NCBI GenBank assembly: GCA_030549335.1
Contig: CM060188.1
Coordinates: forward strand, 8,866,001 to 8,930,000
DNA: 64,000 nucleotides
Source of the DNA: Pontederia crassipes
Taxonomy: Eukaryota; Streptophyta; Magnoliopsida; Commelinales; Pontederiaceae
Direction of reading: 5' to 3'
Each line of letters opens with the position of its first letter. The first letter of the stretch is position 1. This document shows positions 1 through 12,563 of the stretch, piece after piece. A program made the position numbers and the translations under genes. Below the pieces are notes generated by a model. That model was not told the DNA's origin and made no database searches. It was given only the letters and a program-made list of their open reading frames with translations.

Positions 1-752
1 TATTTATCTTTCATTTTTAACTTTTAAAATAGATGAATAAAATAATTATAAAAAAGTAAATAATATAATAAAAAATAGAAAAAAATATGTCAAACATGAA
101 AAAAATAAAATAACTGATAAAGAACTATATGATAAATACTTGTTAGTCATTAAATCTTATAAATAGTTTAATATATAATGAAGGGTAAAAATATTTTTTA
201 TACAAATAAGACTTTTATTACCTCACCTTGTATCTTTTATACATTATTATTCAAATATGAACTTTCTAATGATACACCATACTTCACCACTCCATCACTC
301 ATCGTACCACCCCACCCTACCCCTCAATTAGTTATTTACCAAACAAACCCTAAGTTTTTTTATGAATCTAAGTATCCCTTTTAGAGTGAAAAGGATGATG
401 TAGCTGTAATCTTGTTATATTATATATAGAAAACTCTTTTTGAAGGGAGGAAATATTGTCATATAAAGAATGGAAGTGTGCATGTTTCCATAAAATCTTG
501 GGAAAAACTAACAATGTTAGCTAGACTCATAATGGCAATACAATAAAAGGGTCTAGAGAAAACGGGGTACAAGTCACTTTAAACACATCAACACAACAAA
601 AAGTTTTTTTGAGTGAAAAAGCAACACGAAGTCAGGTAATAGATAGAAGCAGATATTCACAAATATTCCATAAATAACAAAAAAAGTGCTTGTGAAGTAG
701 AGACAAACTGCAGGTGTTTGACTGTTTCCAGAGAGAAAATCAGAAGGCTAAC
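1..752. other. AT-rich sequence, probably TOL intron 3
   Basis: This follows the GTTAGC donor of the third TOL exon on the minus strand. I see no further VHS coding in either strand, so the intron probably extends past the window edge. The short reading frames here look random. Confidence 0.5.
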
Positions 753-2246
753 CTTCTTTCTAACAATTCTGATCATCTCTTGCAGAATATCTCGTTCAAT
801 AACTTGAAAATGAACAAAATCACCACAATTCTTTATCATAGATTCTAACAACTGTAGAAATAAAGGAAAAATATTAGTGGAGCATGTCAAATTGTAAAAT
901 AATTTGTCTGCAACAAATGAATTCAAGTTCAGGAAACTTCCAAAATGTTATAACTTATGTGGTTTTACAGAATATTTAGGACATACCTATGAAAACACAA
1001 AATAGCAACATAAAAATAATGACTGAGAGATCATTTATAATCAATTTCACATCATATTCCAAATAAGGCATGGGAAAAAAATCAATATGATACTACAAGG
1101 ACTTGTATGAAGTGTACGTACTGTTAAAGCTAGAAATTGAACATTTGGGCTTTTATGTTGCAACCTTTTCTTGACTGCTTTCATCACATCCTTTGCCAGC
1201 CTAATTATTTAACTCTGTTAGTTTCAGAAGAAGTTAAAAAGCATTAAAATATTATGGGGAAACTTGTCCCATTAGATTAATAAAATGTGACAAACAGAGA
1301 ATCCAATTAAACATACAGACACAAAGAAATTATGGCCCATGAAAAACACATTTCAAAATAATCAAGGTAAGCGTCTTTCACCAAATATTTTTTCCCACCG
1401 GAATGCCAAACAAAGAAAGATAAATCATATCAAATTTTCTTTATACAAACCTTATCCATCACTCCAGGTCCACAAGGTACCTTATGCCTTCAAACACAAC
1501 AGCACATTCTGTCTACTTTCTTTTCTTTGTGATTCCATAGCTATTAGCTACTATTGAGTTCAAGATAATTTCTATTAGATTTACCACCATCCTAACATAT
1601 GCAGAAGGTCTCATCTAACCCATTTGCTGACTGGAAATTTTGGTCTTGCTATCAGAACGAAGATTATGATTTTTCATGCCCCACGCCGGAATTCAAAATT
1701 CTATCACCCACAAATTCATACCAATCTTTGCCTCAAAACAACTCCATCAATAATGATAACTTCCCTATGCTTTAAACAAAACTCGAGACTATATGAAAAA
1801 CTTGTAAAGAAAGTACCTTAGCAACCCGGATAACAGTTCACCAAGGAAACTTTCATGCTGTTTTTGGGGAGAAAATAAGTACAATAATTTAACATCAGTT
1901 GCATCAAAATGATCCATCAGGAAAAAAACAATCAATGATTGGAATGAAAAAGGGCAATCAATTCAACGAAAAAGAAAAAAAAATCGACCTCTAAGCCATA
2001 ATCTATCCAATAGTTTAAGAACAAGAGTTCTAGAAGATAGAACCAAAATCCAGCTCGATCAAGACGGCGGGAAACGTAAACTTGCAAGATGGCGAAAATT
2101 CTTCAGTGGAGCAGGGCTCGGATCACTCACCAGTGATCGGAGTTGACGGAATCGCAGATTTCCATGTTCAGTGTCCAATCTGGACCGATCAGGAGGTCGC
2201 TGGTGGCCTTTTCCACCCGCACCGCCGTCGCCGATGAAGACGACAT
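753..2246 (-). CDS. TOM1-like (TOL) VHS-domain ubiquitin receptor, 5' three exons only
   Basis: Plant TOL proteins act like ESCRT-0: they bind ubiquitinated plasma-membrane cargo and pass it to the endosomal degradation route. Three exons are visible on the minus strand. Exon 1 (2246-2131) opens with MSSSSATAVRVEKATSDLLI and runs through PDWTLNMEICDSVNSDHW, ending at a GTGAGT donor. Exon 2 (1200-1122) follows an AG acceptor and encodes LAKDVMKAVKKRLQHKS... up to a GTACGT donor. Exon 3 (851-753) encodes LLESMIKNCGDFVHFQVIER... to a GTTAGC donor. Phases agree (2, then 0, then 0), giving 99 residues of continuous VHS domain, helices 1 to about 5. The next VHS exon (usually TDMQVRDK-like), GAT domain and C-terminal tail are not in the window and should lie to the left of base 1. 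The ATG at 2244-2246 was chosen because residues after it match the family start; an upstream in-frame ATG at 2454 would add an unrelated Ser/Arg-rich stretch. Family identity is strong; the subgroup is not fixed. Confidence 0.88.
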
Positions 2247-3318
2247 CTCCCTCTCAGGTGGCTCCACCCCGAACAAGAACCTCGAAGTCGACGACGAGGA
2301 CAAAAAGAAGAGATTTTTTTTTCTATCAGCTCTGTTTCTTTCCCTCTGTTTGGAGTCTTTAATGGAGGAACACCTCCGGCTTCCATTCCATATGAGCCGT
2401 AAAAGTGAACACGAAAAAGAGATAAAATTAGAAAGGCAGATAGAATTCGAATTCACGGCATTGCCCGCTTAAGAAGGGATTTGCTTTTTTTGTTATCTCG
2501 TATGATTTATTTCCATGCAGGGAAAAATATTTATAGGTTTAATATGTAGTAAACTTTTAGATTATTTTTATCTGGATTAAGTTAATAGACATCTTACTCT
2601 TAAAAAGTTTGGACCCACCCCTCGAGACAAGTCGAATAGTTTTTATAATTCAATATATATATATATACATATATATACACCGTTCCCATTCCTAATGTTT
2701 GAATTCTCATAATCCCATTTCAAATTCACATCAATTAGTTAAAAATATAAATATGAAAATAATTAATCAAACATTTTTAGAGTACATGAAAACTCATCAA
2801 ATTCAATATTCTATGGCTTATATTTTTTTTATCGATATATCATGATTTTGCCAAAAACACGGAAAGAGAGAAAATAAGCTTTGTAATTAGGACAAGGAAA
2901 CACTATTATGTTTATTGAGATTATGAAAATATAATTAACTAGGACAAGAAAATACTTCCGGATAAAAACATGAGCATGTGACATGTGTGATGAATCCTAC
3001 TACTACTACAAAAAAAACTAAAAATAAATTATCCAACACCCTTTTTTTTTCTTAAATGAAAAAAAAGTTGGCAATATCTTTAAATTCGCCATGTCGTGTA
3101 CTCAAAGGCCACTCAACTGACATTTATTGAAAAAAAAACACTATCTTCTATCGCCATGACGTCATCTATTTGGTCTACTTGGCCCGTGATAATCTTTTCG
3201 TCACCATAAAAGAAAAAAACAAAAGAATGCTAAATCCTCACAAAGATCCTCCTCCTGCTCACAAAATAAAATATCTCCAACAATTAATAAAATTACGAAA
3301 TGCATCAGAAGTAAGTAA
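2247..3318. other. TOL 5' leader and upstream region
   Basis: The first 200 bases hold the CT-rich (on the minus strand) leader of the TOL gene. Beyond about 2480 the DNA is AT-rich with short TA runs (2655-2680) and no coding. It ends at the target duplication of a Mutator-like element at 3319. Confidence 0.5.
3157..3164. promoter_or_regulatory. TGACGTCA palindrome (bZIP-type site)
   Basis: A perfect 8-bp TGACGTCA palindrome, the classic bZIP/TGA core, lies about 0.9 kb upstream of the TOL start. Function is inference from the motif alone; a chance match is quite possible. Confidence 0.25.
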
Positions 3319-3327
3319 TTTTCAATT

Positions 3328-4086
3328 AGACAAAATGCGCGTCTAAAAAAAGGAGGAACGTCCTCCTTCATCTTGATCGCTATCCTATGGCAGCAGGTGC
3401 GGTTCAAAAAAAAATTGGCAAAAAAAAAAAAAATGGTTCGACGGTCCCGTGAAAAAAATCGTTCATCTTTCTTTAGTGATTTGTCGTAGTACGTTGGTGC
3501 CGTGATACCCCCTTGGCTTGGATCCCGGCATCATCGTTTGATGGCACGGCTCTGCCGCCCTTCGCCCTTCATGGAGAGGCCGACACCCACCCTTCACCGA
3601 TCGTCGTTCCTCCTTCCCCCTTCCCCCTACTCCATTCGTCAAGAGGCCGCCATCCTTCGCCCTCTAGCATGACGCCGCCACCCCTTCACCCAGAGCTCGA
3701 CGCAATCGCCCTTTGCTCTTCAACTGATCCTCGTTCCCCTACACCCTCCATCATTTGCCGAGAGGTTGTCGACCTTCGCGCCCTCGCACGACGCTGCCGC
3801 CCTTTGCACCCTAGCACGACACCGCCTCCCTTCGCACTTCGTCGATCGCCGTTCCCCTTGCCCTTCGCATCCTAGCATGACAATGCCGCCGGCGCCGATC
3901 GCCGATCGTCATTCCCGTTCATCATTTTTTATGGATATGTGCATGACACGATAGTTGAACCATTTTTTCTTGATTTTTTTATTGGACCGCACCTTATTAA
4001 TGTGGCCATTGGATCCGTGATCAACGATCGCGGACGAAGGGAGGACGATGCTCCCTTTTTAATTAGGGAGGACACACATTTTGTCC
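3328..4086. mobile_element. Non-autonomous Mutator-like element (MULE) with 9-bp target duplication
   Basis: The two ends are inverted repeats of each other: AGACAAAATGCGCGTC at the left and, read on the minus strand, GGACAAAATGTGTGTC at the right. The similarity continues for about 110-140 bp inward (GTCCTCC, then a TTCATC/TTCGTC block, then AGGTGCGGT, then an A-rich tract and ATGGTTC). Both ends are flanked by TTTTCAATT (3319-3327 and 4087-4095), a perfect 9-bp duplication typical of Mutator insertions. The 759-bp element has no transposase. Its interior (3450-3930) is GC-rich and made of imperfect tandem blocks containing TCGCCCTTC-like and GACGCCGCC-like words; the Pro/Ser/His-rich open frames across it are a by-product of those repeats. 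Confidence 0.8.
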
Positions 4087-4439
4087 TTTTCAATTTAATC
4101 TCAAAATTATTGTCATAAATGAAGTAAAAATGTCTAATGATGTCATTTTTTTCTTTTTATTGGCTATATCCAGAAATATTTTGCATTCTAAAAAAAAACT
4201 ATCTGGTATTAGTTCGACCTATTATCATTTGAAAAAAAATTATATTGTTATAAAGATCGAAAATAAATAACACTTAAATGTCATTTATAAAATTTGAACT
4301 CGTAACCTTTTGAACGACGTTATTAACTATTGATAAAAGAATACAGTCACTTTTGGTATCACGATTTGATGTCAAGATTTGCAACGTCACCTAGTAAATA
4401 ATTAAGTGTAACACACACATCGTTTGAAGAAAAAAATGA

Positions 4440-6840
4440 AAATTGAAGAGCAAACGACCGACTCTGACTCTATCTCACACACAACTTCGCGACTAAGTTT
4501 TAATCCCAATTATTGCATCCCTTGATTATATTTAGTAATTTTAAAAAAAAATTGACAAAACCTTCCTCCCTTACTTATCTCGTATTATTTATCAATACAT
4601 ACAAAAGATACATATATATTCATTAAAGTTTAATAAAAAATTATAAGACATAATATATAGTTATAAGACATAACATATAAATATTGTCACTATTGCCTCA
4701 GAAATCATTTCACATACAACCCCACATGATCAAGTTTTATACAATCTTACAAAAATTTCTCATAAACCTAATTACAATATCTATGTTTATTTATTATACG
4801 CATACTTCCAAAAACAAAAGTGAAGGAAAAATAAAAGTGCTCAAGTGGCTCGACCTCTTCTATATGCAGCAAAACATATTCCGAGTCGATTTAACTCAAG
4901 AACTTATGAGTATCTAAAAATTTTAAAAATGGGTACTATGAGCAACAATCATTTGCTCAATGAGTGGAATAAAAGTATAATATAGGGGAACAGAGTGCAT
5001 ATAACATTTAAATAACTATATTTTCCATACGAGAAAGCATTTAAAACATAACATGTTAACATAGATTGTCAAATCATATGAACTTTCACATAAGTAAAAG
5101 TAGCTCAAAATATTATCATTTTCATAACTAAACTCCACATATGTGTCATCGTACCTTCTTATCATGGGTTAATACGTATCATTCCATAATCATGTGTCAT
5201 ACAGATATGCAGAGCTTCATAATCAGGAGTCTCATATACGCAAAGCAAATTATGGATCAATACTTATCCCTCTATCTGAGATACACAAAACATATTATGG
5301 GTCAATACGTGCATGCAGAGCAGCTCCCAAAGAGCAAAAACACCCGATATATGCCCCCAAAGACTTCATGTATATCGAATGCGGTCCCAAAAACTTTTCT
5401 AAAATAGCATGGTCAATGAACACATGAAGTTTAATAATATTAAAATACACATGTCATAAGAGGTTACTTCATCTCATATGAAATACTTGAAACATATCAT
5501 AAATACTTTTCATAACTCAAGATATGTTTCAATAATAATAATAATCTTTGCTTGAGGTAATACCATAAATAAAAGAACTAACATAAAACATTTTGTTATG
5601 TTGTAAATTTATCCACTCACCTTGATACTATATCCCTTCAAGGAGGTTTATTAGAATTCCTCCTTTTCACTTGTACCTTGATGTTTTCCTACAAGTAATA
5701 ATGTCTTTTTACTTTTCAATTACTAATAAGGTAATATGTAATGCATGTTCATGATGCATGAATATTTATGCACCCTAAAATGCATATAATCTCGTCTCAT
5801 ACCAATTTCAAATTCTAGGTATTTATATTACATAGGCTATTTCATACTTTGTACTTTTCAATTCCCCAAAGCTTAACTAGGTGCTATCTCAAAATTTCAA
5901 AATGAGTGTGTATCAATTAATAATTCATAACTTTTTAACCACATGGACAAATGTTATGATTCTGAATTAATTAGAAATTATACATAACTAAGGTTTCCAA
6001 CCCCCAAATATCATTAACTAAACTCAAGTGAGTAAATCATAACACTCAGGAAATCTGACCTAGGATTTGTGTTTTGGTAGACTGTGTGTCACCTGAAAGA
6101 TTGATTTATATGTTTTTTCATACTTGACTATTTAACTAGGTTATAATTTTTCTGAAAACTAAACTTTCTTAGTATTTTTTCATAAAAATTAGAGAATTTA
6201 ACTTGATGTATAGCCTTATAAAAAAAATAATTAATTCGGGTCATCACATGTCCATGTCATGGAATTTGATAGAAAAATCATAATGAAATGAAAAATTCAT
6301 TTCTCCCTACTAACATGTCCAAATAAGATGATTTCACTTCTCACCAAACCCTTGAATGTCTAATTAATCATATCAAAATTTAAAACCTAATTCACTCTAT
6401 TTTAACCGTGCTCTAGTTTACATATTAAACTTGTATCAGACTCGGGACAGGATGAATGACCAGCGAAGCTAAGTTCATAACTTCCTCTTGAAAACTCATT
6501 TAGGTGATTCCAGGGGCCATGGAAAGCTAAATCATATAAAATTTCATAATTTATGGTTTGGTAATCATGAAGTAGGGATCCTCTAAATCAAAAGGAAAAT
6601 TTTTGAATCAAGAACTCACCTTAAACAATCTATGTTCTCGAATTTTCCTAATCCAATTTGTTCGAGTTCTGCATCTGGTAATTTTTCGGCCATCAAAGGA
6701 TAATGGTAAGTGACTTATATATTTTTTTTAGAATTTTCTGATGACATAAGGCGGTTTGAAAAAAATATCCCTTTAAGTAGCTGTCACATGTCTGCTTCAG
6801 CTACTTGGAACTTAAGTGATGAACAATCACATTTTTATTA
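4440..6840 (-). mobile_element. LTR-derived fossil, probably chromovirus (Tekay-like), minus strand
   Basis: Read on the minus strand, this stretch has the style of a long Ty3/gypsy chromovirus LTR. There is a segment with GAACATAGATTGTTTAAGGTGAG near 6630, a long AT-rich body containing a TGCATTTTAGGGTGCAT block (5770-5790), and an end region with GAGCAAATGATTGTTGCTCA (about 4945-4965). No protease, reverse transcriptase or integrase coding is recognisable. Limits are approximate, and no flanking duplication was found. It looks old and broken. Confidence 0.45.
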
Positions 6841-7079
6841 TTATAATTAAGTATTTTAATCATAATTAGGCTTACTTAATCATATTTAAACATATATATA
6901 TTATAATATTAATAAATTATTCCTAATAATCCTATATAATTACTTCGTAAAATTTATCGATAATTAAATAATTATTATGCTCTAATCAGAATATTAATTA
7001 CTATATACAACTATCACTAAATGAACTTTCAAAATAACTTAATATATTAATTAAATGCTTGATTATGCAAAGATGATGT

Positions 7080-9430
7080 TTGTAGAGCACATCCGTGGCA
7101 CTCTCTCCCTCCTCCCTCATCGCTGCATTGGCGATTCCCTCTTCACTCACGGACAAGGAAAATGAAGGGGCAAATCCACCCAAATAAAACCTTCATCTCC
7201 TTCCTCCCTCTCCCATTTTCCTTTGTTTCTCTCACACTGTTCATGTGCTCGTTGTTGCTCGATGCCAGAGGACGAGAGGCAGGCGACGACAACTCCATCC
7301 GAGGCAAGGAATGACGAAGAGCAGAGGATGAGGACATGAGGGCAAACCCTTGCGCGATGAACCAAAAAACATAGGCTTAAAGGTGTGATTTCGAGATCTA
7401 TCTCATAGATTAGATTCTGGATGAATGGATGCATGTTCTAAGGATTTTGCTAGACGAAAATCTCTAGTGATATGCATAGAAGTTGTAGCATATAAGTCTC
7501 TAGAATTACAAATCATTTTTTTGTGAATTCTGAGAAGTTGACCGAATGTTATATATGTCAATTTTGAACTTGTTTAGATGATTCATGTTTAGGTTGATCT
7601 TGTATGACTTAGATGATCAAATGATGCTTTTCGAACTTGAAATATCCATGCATGACACTTGTAATTGACTGCGACAATGAACTGATTTAAACGCAATTTC
7701 TGCATAATGAGAACCCAGCCCGGGTTGCTCATAACCTAGCCCGAATAAATCGACCCAGACCGAGTTCACTTGGAACTCAGTCCGGATTAGCCATGGACGA
7801 ACTCCCCGGTCCAGGTATAAATCAAAGAAGACGATCGGACGAAACAACCTTTCCGACCCGATCGTGTCCCAACCCGACTCGAGTTCTGCTTGAAAATTTT
7901 CGAGATGAACTCCGACAGAACTCGGCTCGAGTTCTACCTATACTTGGCTCAGGTTTTGGCCACCAGAATGATGATTTTATGATTTTTAACCCCTTGATTC
8001 ATGTACTTATATCTGATCTAATTTCAATGATAATGTATATCTAATTATGCCTCTGATCTACTTCATGAACATCTCTGTAGTGTTAGTTAAATATTGTGAT
8101 TAAGTTCTCAAATCGAAACATTAATAAAGAATGACTATAATCCTTATAAAATGAAAAGAATGAACATAGAATAGTCGACTGCTCCCTTTTCGGTCGATCG
8201 AAGAATACATATAAATGAATGTCTGTGTTTCCTTTCGAAAAACTGTTGAACGAACATTGATAAATGGGCATTCGCTCCTTTTCGAATGACCATTGGATGG
8301 GTCTAAAGTGGATGATTGCTCGACTTTCAGACGTCCGATATGTGGATAGGAAGAATACGACTTTAATTAAACCCCCTATTTGATAAGCTTTTGTCCACCT
8401 AATTGAAATCGAATGATATGAATTTAAAGATGAAATGAAGTTATGCTTCATACGATCTTGATCAATCCACACAGGTTGAAAGAGAGGCCCATAAATGATA
8501 AAGGATTATAATTTATGTGTCTAGGTCAGAGTTCTTCCTTATCATGTTTTCGTCTTGTACGAGGTCATCTTGCTCGACGGGACTAGTCGTGACACTGATC
8601 CCCCATTGACTCACTATGGTCTAGATAGCTGCACACTTACGTGCCTGAAATGGTATTTTCCTGAAAGAAAAAACGCTCTTCCAATGTATGAATACGATGA
8701 AAGAATGAATGACCAAAAGATGAATGAAATGATTTTGTCCTTATGAACATGAATGCGAATAATAAACATGAATACGAACATGCAAAATAAAGGAAATGAA
8801 AAGACATGAACTATGATTTCTTTTATCATCTCCTCTATTATGATTCTCTCTTAAGTTTAATTTTTATGTTTATTTCATGCTTATTCTGACGGAACTAATA
8901 TATGATTTATACGAACTTATACTTAGCTTTATACTAACAGTTGAACTTGCTCCATTGTGTAATCCTCACAGATACATGATGATGATGCGTGATGTGTTGA
9001 TGTGTATGCGACGACTATAGTTCAGGTGACATGTGCACATGGTTATCGTAAATTCTAGTATGAATCGTCTATTTTTATGTTATATTAAGTTGTACCTTTA
9101 TTTGAATGGAACTTATCAAGTCGTGGCCGACCGTAGATCTTTTTATATCTAGTACTAGAACTTTTACTTAGGTATGCCTCATACTGGGACATTTGGATGT
9201 ATCTTTAGCTTTCGCATTTTACTTCATACTGAGATGGTTTGACGTATCTTTATCTATTTTGCTTTCGCATTTTCTTTTACTATTGTATTATTTTATGAGT
9301 AAAGTCTTACGCGTACGTGTCACCTTTTTTTATCATTAGGTCAACGAAGTAGTCAAAGAAATATTGAAAAAAATAACGGGCGAGAGGAGATTTCGTCGCG
9401 TGGCGGAATTGAATTTTGAGGTATTATATT
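7080..9430 (+). mobile_element. LTR-derived fossil, plus strand
   Basis: This has a GC-rich leader-like start (7080-7350), a cluster of CCCGGG/CTCGAG-type palindromes around a TATAAAT at 7815 (7710-7960), and then a long AT-rich body with short internal duplications such as CATACTGGGACATTTGG / CATACTGAGATGGTTTG (9185-9245). That is the layout of a decayed Ty3/gypsy-type LTR. No pol coding is seen. The family and both ends are inference. Confidence 0.4.
7710..7960. repeat. Cluster of CpG-rich palindromes (CCCGGG, CTCGAG types)
   Basis: About eight short motifs of the type CAGCCCGGGTTG, GACCCGACTCGAGTTC and CTCGGCTCGAGTTC are spread over 250 bp around a TATAAAT at 7815, within LTR-like DNA. 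Confidence 0.55.
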
Positions 9431-10400
9431 AAGTGTCGAACTTAAATCTTATCAATGAAGGTTGTGAATCTTTAATTTATTCTCTTCAATTGTGTTCAGA
9501 TATTATAATTGTGATTCTTCCGAGTTCAGATATTAGTTCTAAATGAAGTGTAACGTAATCATAATAAACTAAAATTTAATGTGATATGAAAAAGTAAATA
9601 TAATAAATTAATTTAGTAAGTGTTTAAATAAAAAATAAGTATTATAAATATAAAATATAATTTTAGTAATTAATAAAAATAGTACAAATTTAAAAATTAT
9701 TATAAAAATTTGTTACAAAATATATTATTTAAATATAATAAATTATATTTTTAATAACGTATTTAACAAAATAAAAAATGAAATGACAAGTAATAAATAA
9801 TATTATATTAATATTTTTATAGTAATTATATTATATTTAATAAATAATTATTCTGTGAGAGGAAGGTAGGAGAGAGAAAATAAGGAAAAGAAAAAAAAAC
9901 AAAATTGAAAAAAAGTGGTGTCACATAAAAAAGTTGGTTGCGCTGCTCCGCTTTTCATCAACATTAGTCAGTGTTATGATAATTCGTAGGTTGTTGCCAC
10001 ATCATTAACATAAGATGATTGAATTATAGCAAATTACATTATAAAATAAAAAAAAGTTAGAGCATGAATTATATATATATATATATATAAAAGTAATGTA
10101 ACCTAATTTTTTAATTTTCTTTTCAAATTTATTTTTTATTTTGACCTGATCGGGTTACCCAAACCCGTTGGGTCGACCGATTGAATCCAAATTTTGATTA
10201 AGTTTGATCGGATCAATCTCAAGAGCCAATTTGAAATGACCCACGGACCGTTTTCATCGTCGGACACTAGTCCAACGAGCCGAGTCGGGTTTTATAGCAT
10301 GGTATTTTCAAAGATGGCATACCCAAAACCATAACATCAATATGAATATTCTCAAGAGAGAAATGACAGATAGACATAACATTTGGCTTCGAGAAAATTT
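9431..10400. other. AT-rich intergenic DNA
   Basis: No gene is visible. It holds a TA run at 10070-10089 and, at 10140-10290, a short block of GGGTTACCCAAACCCG-like words similar in style to a degenerate block at 14630-14710. Old repeat debris is likely. Confidence 0.4.
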
Positions 10401-11260
10401 GTTACCTTGCGTTATTTAGTGGAAAATAATATCGAATGGAAAAAGTTTTCTCGTGGGTTTTCATAACCTTGTTGCGCATAAACATGATATACATTTGAAA
10501 GGGAATAAGGAATGGATCCTAAAAGGATCCATAGTTTGCAGCCGCTTTGGCATCCAAGGGAAATGGCAAGGCAATGTCTCGAATGACAACGGCAACATCG
10601 ACAAATAGCGGCATCGGTAAACAATGACATCGGTGAACATCGACATCGTCCAAGGCGAAAGATGTTGCTGTAGCTTCTGGAGCAACATGGTCGGCAGCTG
10701 CAGAACAAAGGAAGAAGCGAAAGAGGAGGAGAGCCGTCGTGCCATTGATGGCCAAAATTGCACACCACGAAACTACTTTTTCTCCATCATCGATGCCTCC
10801 ACCATTGCGGCTTCAATGCCTGCTTCCTTGCCCTCGACGGCGAGAACAGAAAAGCAGCGAACAGCATGCTGCACACCTCTATCGTCTGGGGTGGCTGCGT
10901 CCAAGGATGGGTTCGGGGATGCGGCCGCGTCGATCCGGTGGCATCGACGTCGGTGGCGAAGAAAGGAAGGCCCCTATATCGAACTTTTTGACATCGGTGG
11001 CGGAGTCTGAGTATCGACAATCCGATAAGGACGAAGCGATCTGGCGATTGTCGAGGGGCGTTCTGGCGGCGTCCGGGGCAGCGACAGCACTGGGGTAGCG
11101 GCATTCCAACGAGGACGAAGGGATCATCGGAGGAGAGTGAAGAAGGGAGGTGGGCACGATCGAAGCGAAAATCATTGTGAACCAGATTAAGAAGGGATTG
11201 AACTGTGCGACTTCAGCACCACCGGGTCGATCGTGGTGATCCACGACTGTGGACCCAAAA
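10401..11260. other. GC-rich low-complexity block, no gene assigned
   Basis: Between 10540 and 11240 the GC content rises sharply and many overlapping frames on both strands stay open (77 to 128 residues). Their translations are Arg/Ser/Ala-rich, share no frame, and match no family I recognise. The block is built from repeated CATCG/GACATCG words (10590-10650) and GGCG-rich words. The interior of a non-autonomous transposon is the likeliest explanation, but I could not find matching ends. Confidence 0.35.
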
Positions 11261-12320
11261 TTGAGTCCAAAACTTCCTTATTCCCCATTTGAAATAAATG
11301 TCTGAGCTATTACATATATCATGATTGATACATAAATAAATGAAAACCATCTCTTTCTTTATCCAAGAAAAAAAGTTTTTTTTGCATATCCAATCATTGA
11401 TCTTGAAATTTCTACAATAAATTAGATATGTAACCACCTATGAAAATTATCGGTAGTATTTATTACTTTATTTACTGATTATATTATACACTTTTTTTAA
11501 TCAACATAGGCTACTAATATTGTCAAGGGTTAAGCATTTACATAATATGGTTAGAATTCATAAAATTAGTATAGAAAATTGCAATATTATCTTGTTAATC
11601 ATAATATTAATAACTATTATAATTAATCATCTGTCACATTTTTCATTAAAAATATAATATTATTAAGCAATAATAACATAATAGATAATCATCGTTAAGA
11701 TATTATTACAATTAGCGTTGATAAAATAATAAGGTTCTTGTTATAATCGTTGTTATATGGTTTATTCATTATGTCATTTTATTCTAAATTTTATTTACAT
11801 AAGAATATAAGAATTAAAAAAATAAATGTAAAAGAAAATAATATAAATGAAATGATCATCACCATTTAATTTAAAAAATGATCATCCCTAGAATCAACCA
11901 AGCAACAAATCTCGGAAACGTTTAATTATATTTTATTTATTTATGATAAGAACAAAATAAAAGTTAAGTATTATGAGACCATTCTTTATTATTGTTTTAA
12001 ACTCATCTAGTATCTAAAATCCAAAATAAAAAGGAGAAAAGAGTTTTGCTTTCATTGCAATTCCTTCCAGAGCATGTCGAAAATTAATTTACTGAGTTAA
12101 CATAAAAATTGCAGAGCAAACCAGTGCCCAACCTAGTGAGCAAACGCAACATAGTAGCGAAAGAAAAAAAGATAAAAGAACCCCACTTTCAGAAAACAAA
12201 TAAGAATAGCTTACTCTTTTGCCGACCATTTTGATGAAAATTAAGTTTCAAAGGTTTCTAACATAAATTTATCATATCCCACTGCCTACTTTCGATTGTA
12301 TCAGCCAAATTATGTGTCCT
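11261..12320. other. AT-rich intergenic DNA and Sec61 beta 3' untranslated region
   Basis: The bases next to 12320 should be the 3' UTR of the minus-strand Sec61 beta gene. Further left the DNA is AT-rich with no coding and no repeat I can name. Confidence 0.4.
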
Positions 12321-12563
12321 CTACTGACGAACCAGATAGAGTTTACCAAAGACATGCAGAAGAGCAACAACAGCAATAAACCCAATGCTCATGAAGAGAA
12401 CGGTGTTTGGAGACATCTTGGCTCCAGTGGCATCATCAGTGTAGAACTGAAGCATTGTGCTGGCACCTCCACCTGCACCACCGCCGCCAGTTGTCCTACG
12501 TCTCCGCAGGCTTGCAGCTGCAGCCGCACTGCCCCTGGGTGGCGCACCAGCATTGGCAACCAT
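12321..12563 (-). CDS. SEC61B: Protein transport protein Sec61 subunit beta
   Basis: Sec61 beta is the small tail-anchored subunit of the ER protein-conducting channel, with Sec61 alpha and gamma. The 80-residue frame has the full plant layout: an N-terminal [17 protein letters not shown] segment (residues about 7-23), a Gly-rich linker (25-33), the conserved [10 protein letters not shown] block (about 35-44), [13 protein letters not shown] leading into one C-terminal membrane segment (about 50-72), and HVFGKLY near the end. The length matches the family. The ATG at 12561-12563 was chosen because a further 24 bases upstream in the same open frame match no family start and lie at a probable splice acceptor. 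Coding is one exon. It reads away from the TOL gene, with a transposon-rich gap of about 10 kb between. All key residues are present, so it looks functional. Confidence 0.95.
   Translation of the reverse strand: MVANAGAPPRGSAAAAASLRRRRTTGGGGAGGGASTMLQFYTDDATGAKMSPNTVLFMSIGFIAVVALLHVFGKLYLVRQ

Noticed and set aside
2143-2472. Open frame of 109 codons on the plus strand
   Set aside because: It is antisense to TOL exon 1 and its leader; the minus-strand frame matches the VHS family and has matching splice sites.
3513-3875. Pro/Ser/His-rich 120-codon frame
   Set aside because: It lies inside a Mutator-like element and is made of tandem GC-rich words open in several frames.
10624-11010. Possible captured gene fragment in the GC-rich block
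   Set aside because: I could not find inverted ends or a target duplication around it, so I did not call an element.
10412-11244. Several overlapping frames of 77-128 codons on both strands
   Set aside because: No frame is favoured, no domain is recognisable and composition is low-complexity.
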